A stretch of 31,909 nt of DNA from Candolleomyces eurysporus (Eukaryota > Basidiomycota > Agaricomycetes > Agaricales > Psathyrellaceae), in the NCBI GenBank assembly GCA_027579435.1, contig JANBPK010000250.1, forward strand, positions 1-31,909, written 5' to 3'. The notes under the pieces are model-generated. The model was not told where the DNA came from. It did not search any database and was given only the letters and a program-made list of their open reading frames with translations. Shown here one piece after another: positions 8,686 to 18,558 of the stretch (position 1 is the stretch's first letter; each line of letters opens with the position of its first letter). Both the position numbers and the translations under genes were made by a program.

Positions 8686-10699
8686 TTAACGACTACGTGT
8701 ATCTGCTTTGCGTCGAAGTACATCCACGAGGGAAGAGTATCTGGGAGATGGATGAAGAAGGAGCCACATCCGGCTTGGTACCTCCCAATCAGCTTTCTTG
8801 CAGTGGCGCAAAATGGAATTCCGCCAGATTTTGCATGCTGGGCTGCACCGGTACCAATGGCACTGGGAAAGGAGGTCATTATGCCATTTAAACAGGAATG
8901 AGGCTCACACTGTACCTCCTGATGGACACGGATGAACATCTGCCAAATACCGTCTTCTGAATGCAAAACACACCCCGACGCCCACCAGTCAACGGAGGAT
9001 GGGGCGAAATTGAGTCGGGAGGGAAACTGCCAGATATAAGGCATTTCCAGGTTGAAAAAGAACTGAAGGAATTTCTGCTGGTCTAACGGACGGGATGCCG
9101 GTAAACCATTGTCTGTGAAACACAGGGTCAGTAGCTGCAGGCCGATCGTATTAACACGATGAACATGTGTACTCACGCGAACAGATATCGAAAAACCTGC
9201 CCCAGAGGAACTCTGTACACTGCATTTCCCCAACATAGATTGGCCTGCACCGGTCCTCGCTTCCCAGAAAGTCATACAAGGATTTATGGTGAGGTCGATA
9301 TGGTGTTTCCAAGTCGTCGGAAGGAGGTACGTCGATCAAGGAGTGTAGATCTCCAAGGACATACTCTGCGTCGCCGTTGTCTGTTTGAAGTAGTAAATTG
9401 ACAATGAAAGCAGCGGGGACCTCGTCTGTAATTACGAAGCCAACAAAGAGATCTGGGGGCAATTGTCCCTGGATGATCCAAAGCCACTTCACAGCAAGTA
9501 TAGGATCCGGGGCCGACTGCAAGATGTGGGTGTAAAAGGCGTCAAGGTGGGAGAGCGGGTTTGTCCCTGAGCTCGGTTTCACTTTCAAAACCTGACCAAG
9601 GAGTGTCTGCGGACTGCCGTGACGAGAGGTGGTGATGTATCGGATGACAATAGCTGGATAAATGAAATGGCCAGAGGCCTGGTCAAGCAAAATGGCGAGG
9701 ATTTCCTGGGAAGGCCATGACGGACTGAGGTTGTAGCGACGCCGAATTTCACTGAACTTGGCTTGGAGGAACAAAAGGATGTCGGTGTTGGGGTCGTACT
9801 TCTCGTCGAGAACGAGGGGTGGAGCGAACGATGACTTGTGGCTTTTGTCGTTGAAGAACTCCCGGAAAACACGTTCTGGGCGGCTGGCAATGACAATGCG
9901 GAAGGGGAATGCAGGGTCGAGGGCGGCTTCTCGCAGGACTTCCAAAATCTCCAACTGGTCTTGATCCTTTGTTCGTTCGATCGACTCCCCAGCGCGTGGA
10001 GACACTGGAGAGACATGAGAGTCGAAGAACTGCTCTGCCTCGCACTCATCGACCCCATCGATCAACACAACGCCTGGCACCTTCCATTCGACCGTGACCT
10101 GTTGCAGCGGCGTCAGGATGAGTGCCTCCATCTGTACATGAAGGTTTTTCTTGAACAAAAGCGGATCATCCCGTATGGCTTGTGACACTGGATCCTTGAG
10201 TGCTGGCAGCCGCTGCGCAAGTTGATACGCTAGGGTAGGGATGAAAGCCGTCTTCCTTCGACGCTCCGGGGATGCGTAAGAGGCGAAAAAGAAGGTCACG
10301 ACGAGAACCCCGTCCTGCTTGCACGTGTCTGCCACTGACCCCATAATGGCGGATTTCCCGGTGCCTGCGGGACCTGTGACCCATTGTATCTTCACCATCT
10401 TCTGCTCTGGGTCTTGGTCACCGTGGACGATCCAGCTGTAGATCTCACCTTGAACAGCGACTCGAGTCTCTGGATGGCACTTTGGTGCGTCACAGCGTTC
10501 GGCAGAGTCGTGCAAGGCTCCTGGCGCGATGTGGGGTGCGAGGTCTGGGACAGAAGGTGGTAAATTGAGCATGAACTGGGCATATTAGCTCAGAGCGCTC
10601 ACCGCTGAGAGGATCACCATTAGAAGGAGCTCGATTGATCACATTCAAGTTGAGTTCGTGTACAGAGAAGTTATGAGCGTCGCTGAGAACACTGGTCAT
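8686..10699 (-). CDS. NACHT NLR copy C, intact (612 aa)
   Basis: Exons are 10603-10699, 9177-10544, 8916-9112 and 8686-8862. Introns are 58, 64 and 53 nt and the frame is continuous. Residues 1-32 are the short N-terminal motif (MTSVLSDAHNFSVHELNLNV start). Block APKCHPETRVAVQ is at about 52-64, Walker A GPAGTGKS at 90-97, Walker B GVVLIDGVDEC at 190-200, and FRIVIASRPERVF near 248-260. HHKSLYDFL near 451 closes the winged-helix-like part. Residues 489-612 form the family-specific tail, with the motif VDWWASGC and a Cys/His-rich CHWYRCSPACKIW. Intron 3 has lost two bases relative to most copies. If retained it reads through in an open alternative frame to a stop at 8670. The variable patch after KWLWIIQG is QLPPDLFVGFVITDE. 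This is one of the best copies in the window for defining the family. The expected role is nucleotide-dependent oligomerising sensor/switch; the ligand is unknown. Confidence 0.9.
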
Positions 10700-10743
10700 T
10701 GTCGATGACAGGAAAGGGAACGTGGTGGGTGGCAGGCTGTCGG

Positions 10744-10751
10744 CTTTTATA
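10744..10751 (-). promoter_or_regulatory. TATA box of copy C
   Basis: The minus strand reads TATAAAAG 45 nt upstream of the copy C start codon, the closest match to a consensus TATA box in the array. The other copies have AATAAAAG or similar in the equivalent place. Confidence 0.45.
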
Positions 10752-11039
10752 CCAAGAGTAAGCGCTCGAAAGGCTGTGCCTACTATAGTGGGAGTGAGGA
10801 GTGCACGGTGCAGCTTCTAACTTTTAGAATCATGCACCTGTGATTCGAGCTGACGCCTTGTGTATTTCCACGCTTTACAACCTACGGAATGCTCGAGGAT
10901 TGAGGTCAGGACCTGAAATTTGAAATTGAAAGCCGGCAGAACAGACAGATCGCCGATCGCCGATTGGCCAGACCGCAATCAATCTGGGAATCAAATCCCG
11001 GCGCAGCGTCCAGCGATGGTCGAGTTCATCCTGTTCGAC

Positions 11040-12895
11040 AACTCTGCCTTCATCGAGTCAACACGGAAGGCTCAATCNCNCGAATAGTCGAGCTCAACTC
11101 TAGTTGACGCTAGCGGGAGGTTTGCGCCAACTCATCCAAGCCAGGAGCTTGAGCTGTCGATCGCATAGCCTGGTGAGCACGTTCTCTCACCTGTCCGCGC
11201 TCTTAATTTGACAGCGACCAGAAGCTCTCCTCCGTCGATGCTATCATCGTAAAAAATCCACCAGCGCAAGTCCAGCCAGTCGCGATACCCCCCTCCCATT
11301 GACTCCATCCCCACAATCTCGCATATCGTGGCCCATGGAAACGGTGACCCTCACTCCCCGACTACAGGAGCACCTCCACTGCCACGAAACCGATTTTCGC
11401 TAGCCCCGCTGCTCATCCGTCCGCTTGGGCACTCCCGAGCACCTAGAGCATGTCCGCCTTCCGCTAGCCCATGACTCACGACTTTGGATAGTCACCATCA
11501 TCGCGGGCAGGCGAGAACAAGGAGTATGTCATCGCACTATGCTTCCCTCTCCTCCACAATCTCGCTCCCGAATTTCGGTGAAGGCTCACAGTACCCACCT
11601 CGCCTTGCCTTCTTCAACAACCCTGCTCAGCATGAACTCCCGTCGCAAGCTGGAGCCTTCCTCTCCCTTACTCCCACCCACACTCCCCTGCTGCCGCAGT
11701 ACAACATAAGCGACGACACCTCCGAAATCACTCTCGCAACCCCTCAGCATTCTCCCCGCATTCATTCTCGTCCACAGCCATATCCGAAGACCCTTATCAT
11801 GGTGCCGGGCACGAGATTGAAGCCCTTGGAACAAGTATCCCCGAAGCGCGCATCTCCCCGGTACGCGTCCCCCCGCTCGGACCTGAGGGATTCAAGTTCG
11901 GTGGACGTCCACCTCCCTTGTTGTTCTTGAAAGATGGCTCAAGCTCCGGTCTAACGACAAATCCATTAGCGATTAGAGGACGGGCTCCGACGTTTTCAAG
12001 ACTGGCGAGGTGCCATCGTCACAAATATTCTTTTTTTTGGAGCCTGGGAGTACTCTGCGCCTCATAGCGCAAGGAAAGAACCTTTGAAGGAAGATAGTGA
12101 TAGCGCGTTGCTGCATACTCAACCGACGCCTACACCCGTCTCTCTGTGAGCTCCGATTTTCGATTTCTCTGAGCTTGCTACACCTCCTTCTTTCGGTTCT
12201 GGTTTCCCTGTTCCTACCCGTGGAAATGTACATAGCCATGCTCACGGTCAAAAGGGCTCTGCTGCGGGAGCACCAGGGAAGCAAATGGAATACGGCACCA
12301 GCGTACCCTCGAAGCAGTGCGTATACGTGTAGCACTGTCCCTGTTAGGAGCGTGGTAGTCGGTGTGTGGACAGATCGGGTCGCTTTCGTGTACGGGGCTG
12401 GGTGAGCCTTGGCTAGCGCTCGTTTCAAGTAGATCACTCCGCTCGAAAGTGGTGAGTACCACTCTCAATCCCTTGGTCTCATTCAGCTAGATCTTCTCGT
12501 TGCCAACTCTCCAAATGCTTCTCGCTCATGAGCGTCAACGTCGAACTCTACCGACACTCGTCTGGCCGACATGTGACATACAGCGTTCCTGTTGCTCAGT
12601 CTCCACTCCTGGCTCCAGCACACTCCCCGTCAATCTTTGAGGTTGCGTTGATGAGATTGTAGGAGTGCCGGTTGTGTACTTCCAATTCCATGTATCTATG
12701 ATCAGATCTAGAACCTTCATGATTTCATACATTGCAAGGCTTACAAAAAGGAAATTGAGGATTTGGGCAAAACAGAGACAAGATCTAGCTGCAAAATACC
12801 TGTATTGTAGTTGCCCATGCACCGCCGGCCGTCTGAGGGTGACATGGCATCCAAGCAAGTTCAGAGTCAATACAGACGATTTTTTAGGTCACTGA
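11040..12895 (+). pseudogene. Pro/Ser/His-rich gene relic, spacer C-D
   Basis: Decayed copy of the relic seen in the other spacers. Recognisable traces are the exon-1-like segment near 11085-11170 with its GTGAGCACGTTCTCTCACCT donor. Later come SHHHRGQARTRSMSSHYASL at about 11485-11545, then HNISDDTSEITLATPQHSP at about 11701-11760. EKPLFDEGR-like homology and the GAASLHTQPTPT-like segment lie near 12100-12145, with SVVVGVWTDRVAFVYGAG at about 12350-12405. VVYFQFHVSM lies near 12673. The last two pieces are hydrophobic. GVWT recalls a motif found in cation diffusion facilitators, but the sequence after it does not continue like one. Two N are at 11078 and 11080. Relic coding only. Confidence 0.4.
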
Positions 12896-12910
12896 AATGG
12901 AAGGATAGCT

Positions 12911-12916
12911 TTTATT
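12911..12916 (-). terminator. Possible polyadenylation signal of copy D
   Basis: AATAAA on the minus strand 41 nt beyond the copy D stop. The 3' flank here is much shorter than in other copies: only about 60 nt separate the stop from relic sequence. Confidence 0.3.
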
Positions 12917-12956
12917 ACAAAAGCGCTCAGAGAAACACATAGTTATATCGTGAGGG

Positions 12957-14971
12957 TTAAATAGAGTCGAGGCTCGCGACTACGTGTTTGCGTTCAAACA
13001 CAAGGTTAATGCTCTTGTCAAAGCGACTACGAAAGAGCTGGATCCGGGTTGGTACTTCCCAATCAGCTTTCTTGCAGTGACGCAAAATGGAATTTCGCCA
13101 AAGTTTGCATGTTGGGCTGCACCGGTACCAATGGCACTGGGAAAAGAGGTCAGGATGGCGTTCAAACAGAGGAATGAGGCTCACACTGTACCTCCCCCCA
13201 ATGGACGGAGCGGAACATCCGCCAAATACCGTCCTCTGAATGCAAAACACACCCCGACGCCCACCAGTCAACAGAGGATGGGGCGAAATTGAGTCGGGAG
13301 CTAAACCGCGAGATATAAGGCATGTCCAGGTTGAAAAAGAAATGAAGGAATTTCTGCTGGTCTAACAGACGGGAGGCCGGTAAACCTTTGTCTGTGAAAC
13401 ATGCTGTCAGTGGCTGCAAGCCGATCATACTAACAAGATGAACATGGGTGCTCACGCATACAGATATTGGAAAACCTGCCCAAAAGGAACTCTGCACACT
13501 GCATATCCCCAACGTAGATTGGCCCGCAGCGATTCTCGCTGCCCAGAAAGTCATACAGGGATTTATGGTAGGGTCGATATGGTGTTTCCAAGTCGTCGGA
13601 AGGAGGTACGTTGATCAAGGAGTGTAAGTCTCCAAGCACATACTCGGCATCGCCGTCATCTGTTTGGAGTAGTAGATCGACAAGGAAAGCCGCGGGGGCG
13701 GTGCCCATACCTCTGAAGAGGCTATAGCGGGGGTTGTCGGGGATTTCTCCCTTGATGCTCCAAAGCCACTTCACAGCAAGTATAGGATTCGGGGCCGACT
13801 GCAAGATATGGGTGTAGAAGGCGTCAAGGTGTGAGAACGGGTTTGTCCCTGAGCTTGATTTCACCTTCAAAACCCGGTCAAGAAGTATATGCGGACTCCC
13901 ATGACGAGAGGTGGTGATATATCGAACAACGGTAGCCGCATAAATGAACTGGCCAGAGGCCTTGTCGAGTAAAATGGCGAGAATTTCCTGGGAAGGCCAT
14001 GACGGGCTGAGTTTGTAGCGACGCCTAATTTCACTGAACTTCGCTTGGAGGAACAAAAGGATGTCGGCGTTGGGGTTGTACTTCTCGTCCAGAACGAGGG
14101 GGGGGAGCGAACCATGACTTGTGGCTTTCGTTGTTGAAGAACTCGCGGAAAACACGTTCTGGGCGGCTAGCGATGACGATTCGGAAGGGGAATGCAGGAT
14201 CCAGGGCGGCGTCTCGCAGGACTTCTAAAATCTCCAACTGGTCTTCGTCCTTTGTTCGTTCGATCGACTCTCCAGCCCGTGGGGAGGCATGAGAGCCGGC
14301 GTACTGCTCTACTTCGCACTCATCGACCCCATCGACCAACACGACGCCTGGCTGCTTTGATTCGACCGTGACCTGTCGCAGCGGCGTCAGGATGAGTGAC
14401 TCCATCTGGACATGAAGGTTTTTCTTGAATAAAAGCGGATCATTCTGTATGGCTTGTGACACTGAATCCTTAAGTCCTGGTAGGCGCTGCGCAAGTTGAT
14501 ACGCCAAGGTGGGGATGAGCGCTGTCTTCCTTCGACGGTCTGGGGATGCTGAAGCCGAAAAAAAGAATGCCACGACAAGAACGCCATCCCGCTTGCACGT
14601 GTCTGCCACCGACCCCATAATGGCAGATTTCCCGGTGCCAGCGGGACCTGTGACCCATCTTATCTTCACCATCTTCTGTGCTGGGTCTGAGTCGCCATGG
14701 ACGATCCAGCTGTAGATCTCGCCTTGGACCGCAACCCGAGTTTCTGGATGGCATTTTGGTGCGTCGCAGCGTTCGGCCGAGTCGTGCAAGGCCCCTGGCG
14801 CGATCTGAGATGCTAGGTCTGGGATTGGGCCTGGTAACTTGAGCAGGAGTTTGCCATGTTAGCGAACTCAGAGCGCTCACCGTTGAGAGGATCACCAGCG
14901 GGAGGTGCCGCGTTAATCACATTGAGGTCTTTGAAGGAGAAACCATGAGCTCCGCTGAGAAAGCTGGTCAT
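12957..14971 (-). CDS. NACHT NLR copy D, frameshifted in exon 2
   Basis: Exons are 14881-14971, 13456-14818, 13192-13391 and 12957-13136. Introns are 62, 64 and 55 nt. The N-terminus MTSFLSGAHGFSFKDLNVIN groups it with E and F, while the SASASPDRRRKTA segment groups its NACHT domain with A and G. A run of eight G at 14098-14105 replaces the seven-base stretch of the other copies. It shifts the frame just after the ASRPERVF motif (HKSWFAPP), so the strict reading ends in a short wrong-frame tail at 14031. All downstream parts remain open in the original frame, including YHKSLYDFL, VDWWASGC and CHWYRCSPTCKLW, which points to a recent mutation or a base-calling error. Exon 3 is one codon longer (VHWGE before intron 3). 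The tail is unusual: FDKSINLVFERKHVVASLDSI. If corrected, the protein is 610 aa. The type is given as CDS because the single lesion lies in a homopolymer. Confidence 0.75.
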
Positions 14972-15025
14972 TGTCAATGACAGGGAAGGAACGTTGAGGG
15001 AACGTCTTCCGTGGCAAGCTGTTGT

Positions 15026-15033
15026 CTTTTATT
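15026..15033 (-). promoter_or_regulatory. TATA-like element of copy D
   Basis: The minus strand reads AATAAAAG 55 nt upstream of the copy D start codon, as in B, F and G. The conserved promoter block is interrupted here: after about 15080 the spacer carries two partial copies of the same upstream segment (see the repeat at 15080-15620). Confidence 0.4.
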
Positions 15034-15079
15034 CCCGTAGTAAGCGCTCAAAAGGCTGTGCCTGCTACAACGGAAGGTT

Positions 15080-15620
15080 GGAGGATTGAGGTGTTCCGAT
15101 TGGCCAACCCGCAATCAACGCTGGGAATCAAAACCCCGGCGTTCATCCGTTCAAATTTCGGTTCCTTTTCAGCGACTCGCAAAGGCAGACAACTTTGCCT
15201 TTTCGAATAAACATGGAAGCCAACTCTATAAGACTATTATTCGACAAAGATTTTCAGTTTCACTTGTTTTCTCAACCTTTGGGTCTGGGGTCCAGGTTTT
15301 TGATGGGAACTCACTCTCCAGTCTACTCTTGTGGGAGTTGCGGTGCACGGTGCAGCTTCTAGTAACTTTGGAGATCATGCACCTATTATTCGAGCTGACC
15401 CCTTCTGGATTTATATGCTTTACGACCTACGGAATGCTTGAGGATTGAGGTGAGGACCGGCAGACATATCGCCGTCGTATTAGACCTAAGATGGTTTTGA
15501 TTGGCCTAACGGCAATCAAAAATCCCCGCGCGGCGTCTGTCCAGCTCTGAGCCTTCATGATCAATCCCTTCCCAGCGACTCTCCAAGGCAGACAGCTTTG
15601 CCTTCGTCGAATCAACATGA
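15080..15620. repeat. Partially duplicated upstream block in spacer D-E
   Basis: Segments of the shared upstream block occur twice. CGATTGGCCAACCCGCAATC with an AATCAAAACCCCGGCG tail and a CAGACAACTTTGCCTT segment lie at about 15090-15200. TTGATTGGCCTAACGGCAATC with CCGCGCGGCG and CAGACAGCTTTGCCTTCGTCG lie at about 15490-15610. The GTGCACGGTGCAGCTTCTA piece that normally lies closer to the NACHT gene is at 15341, between the two. A small duplication or a junction between two units explains the order. Confidence 0.5.
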
Positions 15621-17120
15621 AATACAACGCGCTCAATCTTGCGGACAGTCGAGCTCAACTGTATTCAACGCTAGCGGAAGGTTTGCGTCAACTCAACCAA
15701 GCCAGGAGCTCGAGCTGTCGATCCGAGTCGCATAGCCTGGTAAGCACGTTCTCTCATCTGCTGCGCTCTCTAATTTGACAGTGACCAGAACGCTCTCCTC
15801 CGTTGATGTCATCAGCCCAACAAATCCACCGGCGCAAGTCCAGCCAGTCACGATAAACCCTCCCGCCGACTCCATCCCCACATTCTCGGATATTGTTGTC
15901 CGTGGACCTCATTCGCCCACAACGACTATAGCGCGGCCTCCACTGCCATGAAAACGAATTCTGCTTGCCTTGCCACCGATCCATCCGCTTCAGCATTCCC
16001 AAAGTACTTTGAGCAGTGGAGACACGCTATTGAGTCCGTCTTCTGCTCACGACGTTTGGGTTCCCTTAAAGGAGCGGTGGAACACCCCACTATCGAACGC
16101 CCCTTTCCATTCCACTTTCTCAACGACAAATGAGGACTATGGAATCCCACTATCCTTCCCTCCCCTCCCCTCTCTCGCTCACGAATTTCGATGGAGGCTC
16201 ACCGTACCCCACCTCACCTTGCCTTCTTCAACAACTTCGCTCAGCATCTCGTACCGAGCTGGAGCCTTCCTCTCGCTTGCTCCCACACTCCCACCGCTGC
16301 CACGGCACAACATAAACAACGACACCCCGATGCACTCTCGCGCAAGCTCTCAGCATTCGTTCCCGTCCACAGCCACATCTAAAGACCCTGACCATGGTGC
16401 AGGGTAAGAGATCAAAGTCCCTGGATCAAGTTTCCCCGAAGCTGGGTCAAGCGTGCATCTTCTCGGTTGACCCCGCTCGGACAGGGATCCAAATTCAGTG
16501 GACATCCCCCTCCTTTGTTGTCCTTGGAAGATAGCTCAGGCTTGGTCCAACGACAAATGGACCAACGATTGGAGGACAGACTCCAGTGTTTTCGAGAACA
16601 GTGAGGAGAGGGCACCATCACAAGCATTCTTTATCGCGCAACTTTTATTTTTGGAGCCTGGGAGTACGTTGGAGCCTCATAGCGGAAGGAAGGAACCCTC
16701 GGAGGAAGATGGTGATAGTGCGTCGCTGCATACTCAACCGACGCCCATAATCCCCGTCTCTCTGTGGGCTCCGATTTCCGCTTTCCCTGACACTACAATA
16801 TCCACTTCTCTCGCTTCCGGTTTCCCCGCTCCTACCCATTGCCATGTTCATGATTAAGACCGCTCTGTTGCGGGAGCACCAGGGAAGTAGATGGAACACC
16901 GTGACGGCGTAACCCTCCAAACAGCGTGTATTCGTGCAGCACCATCCCTGTTAGGAGCGTGGCTGTGGGCGTGTGGACAGATTGGGTTGCTTTCGTGTAA
17001 TACGGGTCTGGGGATCGGACTGTATTCGATGAAATTGTAGGACTGCTCGGTGTGTATTTTCAAATCCATGTACCTATGACTTGAGCTAGAAGCTTCATAA
17101 TCTTATACCTACGAGGCTTG
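15620..17120 (+). pseudogene. Pro/Ser/His-rich gene relic, spacer D-E
   Basis: Decayed plus-strand relic. Its first part is unusually open: a frame runs from 15557 to 15778 through MKYNALNLADSRAQLYSTLA into an intron-like GTAAGCACG stretch. Downstream traces are ISPTNPPAQVQPVTI near 15808-15850, MRTMESHYPSLPSPLSLTNF at 16130-16190, HNINNDTP at about 16310-16335, SLWAPISAFPDTTISTSLAS at about 16760-16820 and VYFQIHVPM near 17053-17080. It ends abruptly where the minus-strand CBP80 relic begins, at about 17122. No full-length frame survives. Confidence 0.45.
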
Positions 17121-17121
17121 A

Positions 17122-18130
17122 TTGTGTTGGGGAGGTGAGAGAAAGAGCAGGAGCCAACGTGTAAGAGCGATTTGATGGCAATGGAACACACAGGAGAGTC
17201 GACGTTGGGTGTATCTTCAGAGGATTCTAAATGTTCGCGAAGGGTATCGAGATGGAAGATGATGTCTTTGGCCTTGGCACCGCGGAAGTGGTTTAGTGTA
17301 TCCTAAATAGCGTCATAATAAAAATGGGAGGGATCTTTGTATTCGAAGGTGGGTGTAGGCCCGTTTTCAGGGATTGCAGATGAATCTGGACTTCACATTA
17401 CTTCAGGGTGTGTTTCGTAGATGCTAGGCCAATCGAATTTTGAACTCGATGGCGCGGCGCATAACGGCGCGGTTGGGATGTTGAACAGTCGGAGCACGGT
17501 CGGGTACCCTGTCAAGAATCAAGATCATATCAGCACTTATTTCTGTCCAGGAATGAAGTCCCAAGCTAACCACTCCTTCCAAAGCCAAATTTACTCATCT
17601 GGAAAGCAAACTATTCAGCGAAACACCGAGCAGCTTCCACAATCCAACCCATCCGACAGCGAGGCATACAACCGTCAAATAGATTTTCCAACAGCTGGAC
17701 TAACAGTTGACGGTGAGAGTTTGCAGATAGCCATGATCAAGCCGACGCAGTATAAGTATCAATTTTTTCGACAATCGGGGACGACGAGGTACATCCCAAG
17801 GCATTCTGAGTTTATAGACCACGCAGAACGTCAGTAAAAGTCGACAGCCTGAAAAGGGACGATTTCCTCCTCACCTCTATAATCATACTTTTGAGCTGCC
17901 AATCTTTCCCTGGCGCAGTTTTAACGTTCACTGTCGACCCAGGTTTGGGCTTGAACATCCCAGGTAAATTTCACTCGGGCACTCCAGCAACAACTGTGCA
18001 CAAGCCTTCTTACTAACCTCGAAAATATAATATTCAGGAGCTGCGCTAGGTTGTGTGAAACCGTGTTTTGAACCTTGTGAGACATGGCGTTCAAAACGAG
18101 TAAAGAATGAATCAGAAGAGGAAGACAGAA
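17122..18130 (-). pseudogene. Nuclear cap-binding protein subunit 1 (CBP80) relic, spacer D-E
   Basis: The minus strand encodes, in order, pieces typical of the CBP80/NCBP1 large subunit of the nuclear mRNA cap-binding complex. MFKPKPGSTVN and PGKDWQLKSMIIEV are near 17870-17955. ICKLSPSTVSPAVGKSI and RLYASLSDGLD follow near 17640-17745. A FAFQMSKFGFG-like stretch precedes an intron-like GTTAGC...TTGACAG at about 17510-17580, then an FEIRLA-like region near 17440. FEYKDPSHFYYDA, FRGAKAKDIIFHLDTLREHL and SIAIKSLLHVGSCSFSHL at about 17145-17365 match the MIF4G-like middle domain. In-frame stops, frame changes and missing ends make it non-functional. CBP80 normally needs all its helical repeats (about 800 residues). 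Identification rests on recalled family motifs and no search was run. Confidence 0.7.
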
Positions 18131-18149
18131 AGATAGGAAGCGCCTAGTA

Positions 18150-18558
18150 TTGGTAGTTCCGACTTATGGCTTTGACCGACTGACTCGCGATCGATCATAT
18201 CTGGGACGTATGTACATGCGTCATTATGTGGCATAGCCCTCTCCTTACTTGCTTTGATATGAAAAAAATCACTATACCCGGTAGTCGGATATTACTCACT
18301 CGAGCTAGATCTCAAGTTTCTCGTTCTGTGCCTATGGCGGGATAGACGATATGTAGTAAATGAAAGTTTTATTTTTGAGGATTTATTACCACTCTCTCGG
18401 TATGGGACAATTGAAGAGATAGTGCTGTCTCCTAGATCTGGCCGGGACAAGATGTATAGCAAGATGATTTACTCTACCATAGCAAACGGGTTCCTGTGGG
18501 TTCACTATGCACATGCCGGCTCCTAGACATATAGTTATAGCATCAAAGCTACTGTGGG
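18150..18558. repeat. 3' flanking module of copy E
   Basis: Conserved downstream flank, nearly collinear with 22850-23225 behind copy F. It includes GGCATAGCCCTCTCCTTACT, ACTCTCTCGGTATGGGACAA, GCAAGATGATTTACTCTACC and GGTTCCTGTGGGTTCACTAT. No gene is visible. Confidence 0.55.
18382..18387 (-). terminator. Possible polyadenylation signal of copy E
   Basis: AATAAA on the minus strand about 170 nt beyond the copy E stop, at the position also kept behind F. Confidence 0.3.

Noticed and set aside
9838..10185. Plus-strand open frames opposite NACHT exons (also 21-356, 24345-24782, 28769-29020)
   Set aside because: They are antisense shadows of a conserved coding strand, recur only because exon 2 is repeated, and have no motif of their own.
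9151..10572. Single-exon 473-residue NACHT protein starting MLNLPPSVPDLAP
   Set aside because: That Met lies inside intron 1, and the REYTCSSC end is intron 2 sequence; copies with in-phase exon 1 and exons 3-4 support the longer product.
13888..14031. C-terminal repeat domain (WD40, ankyrin or TPR) after NACHT
   Set aside because: No periodic motif occurs after NACHT in any copy, and the conserved stops lie about 600 residues from the start.
16361..16859. Functional zinc transporter gene in a spacer
   Set aside because: No spacer keeps a continuous frame, a complete set of membrane segments or the metal-binding HxxxD pairs expected of a CDF protein.
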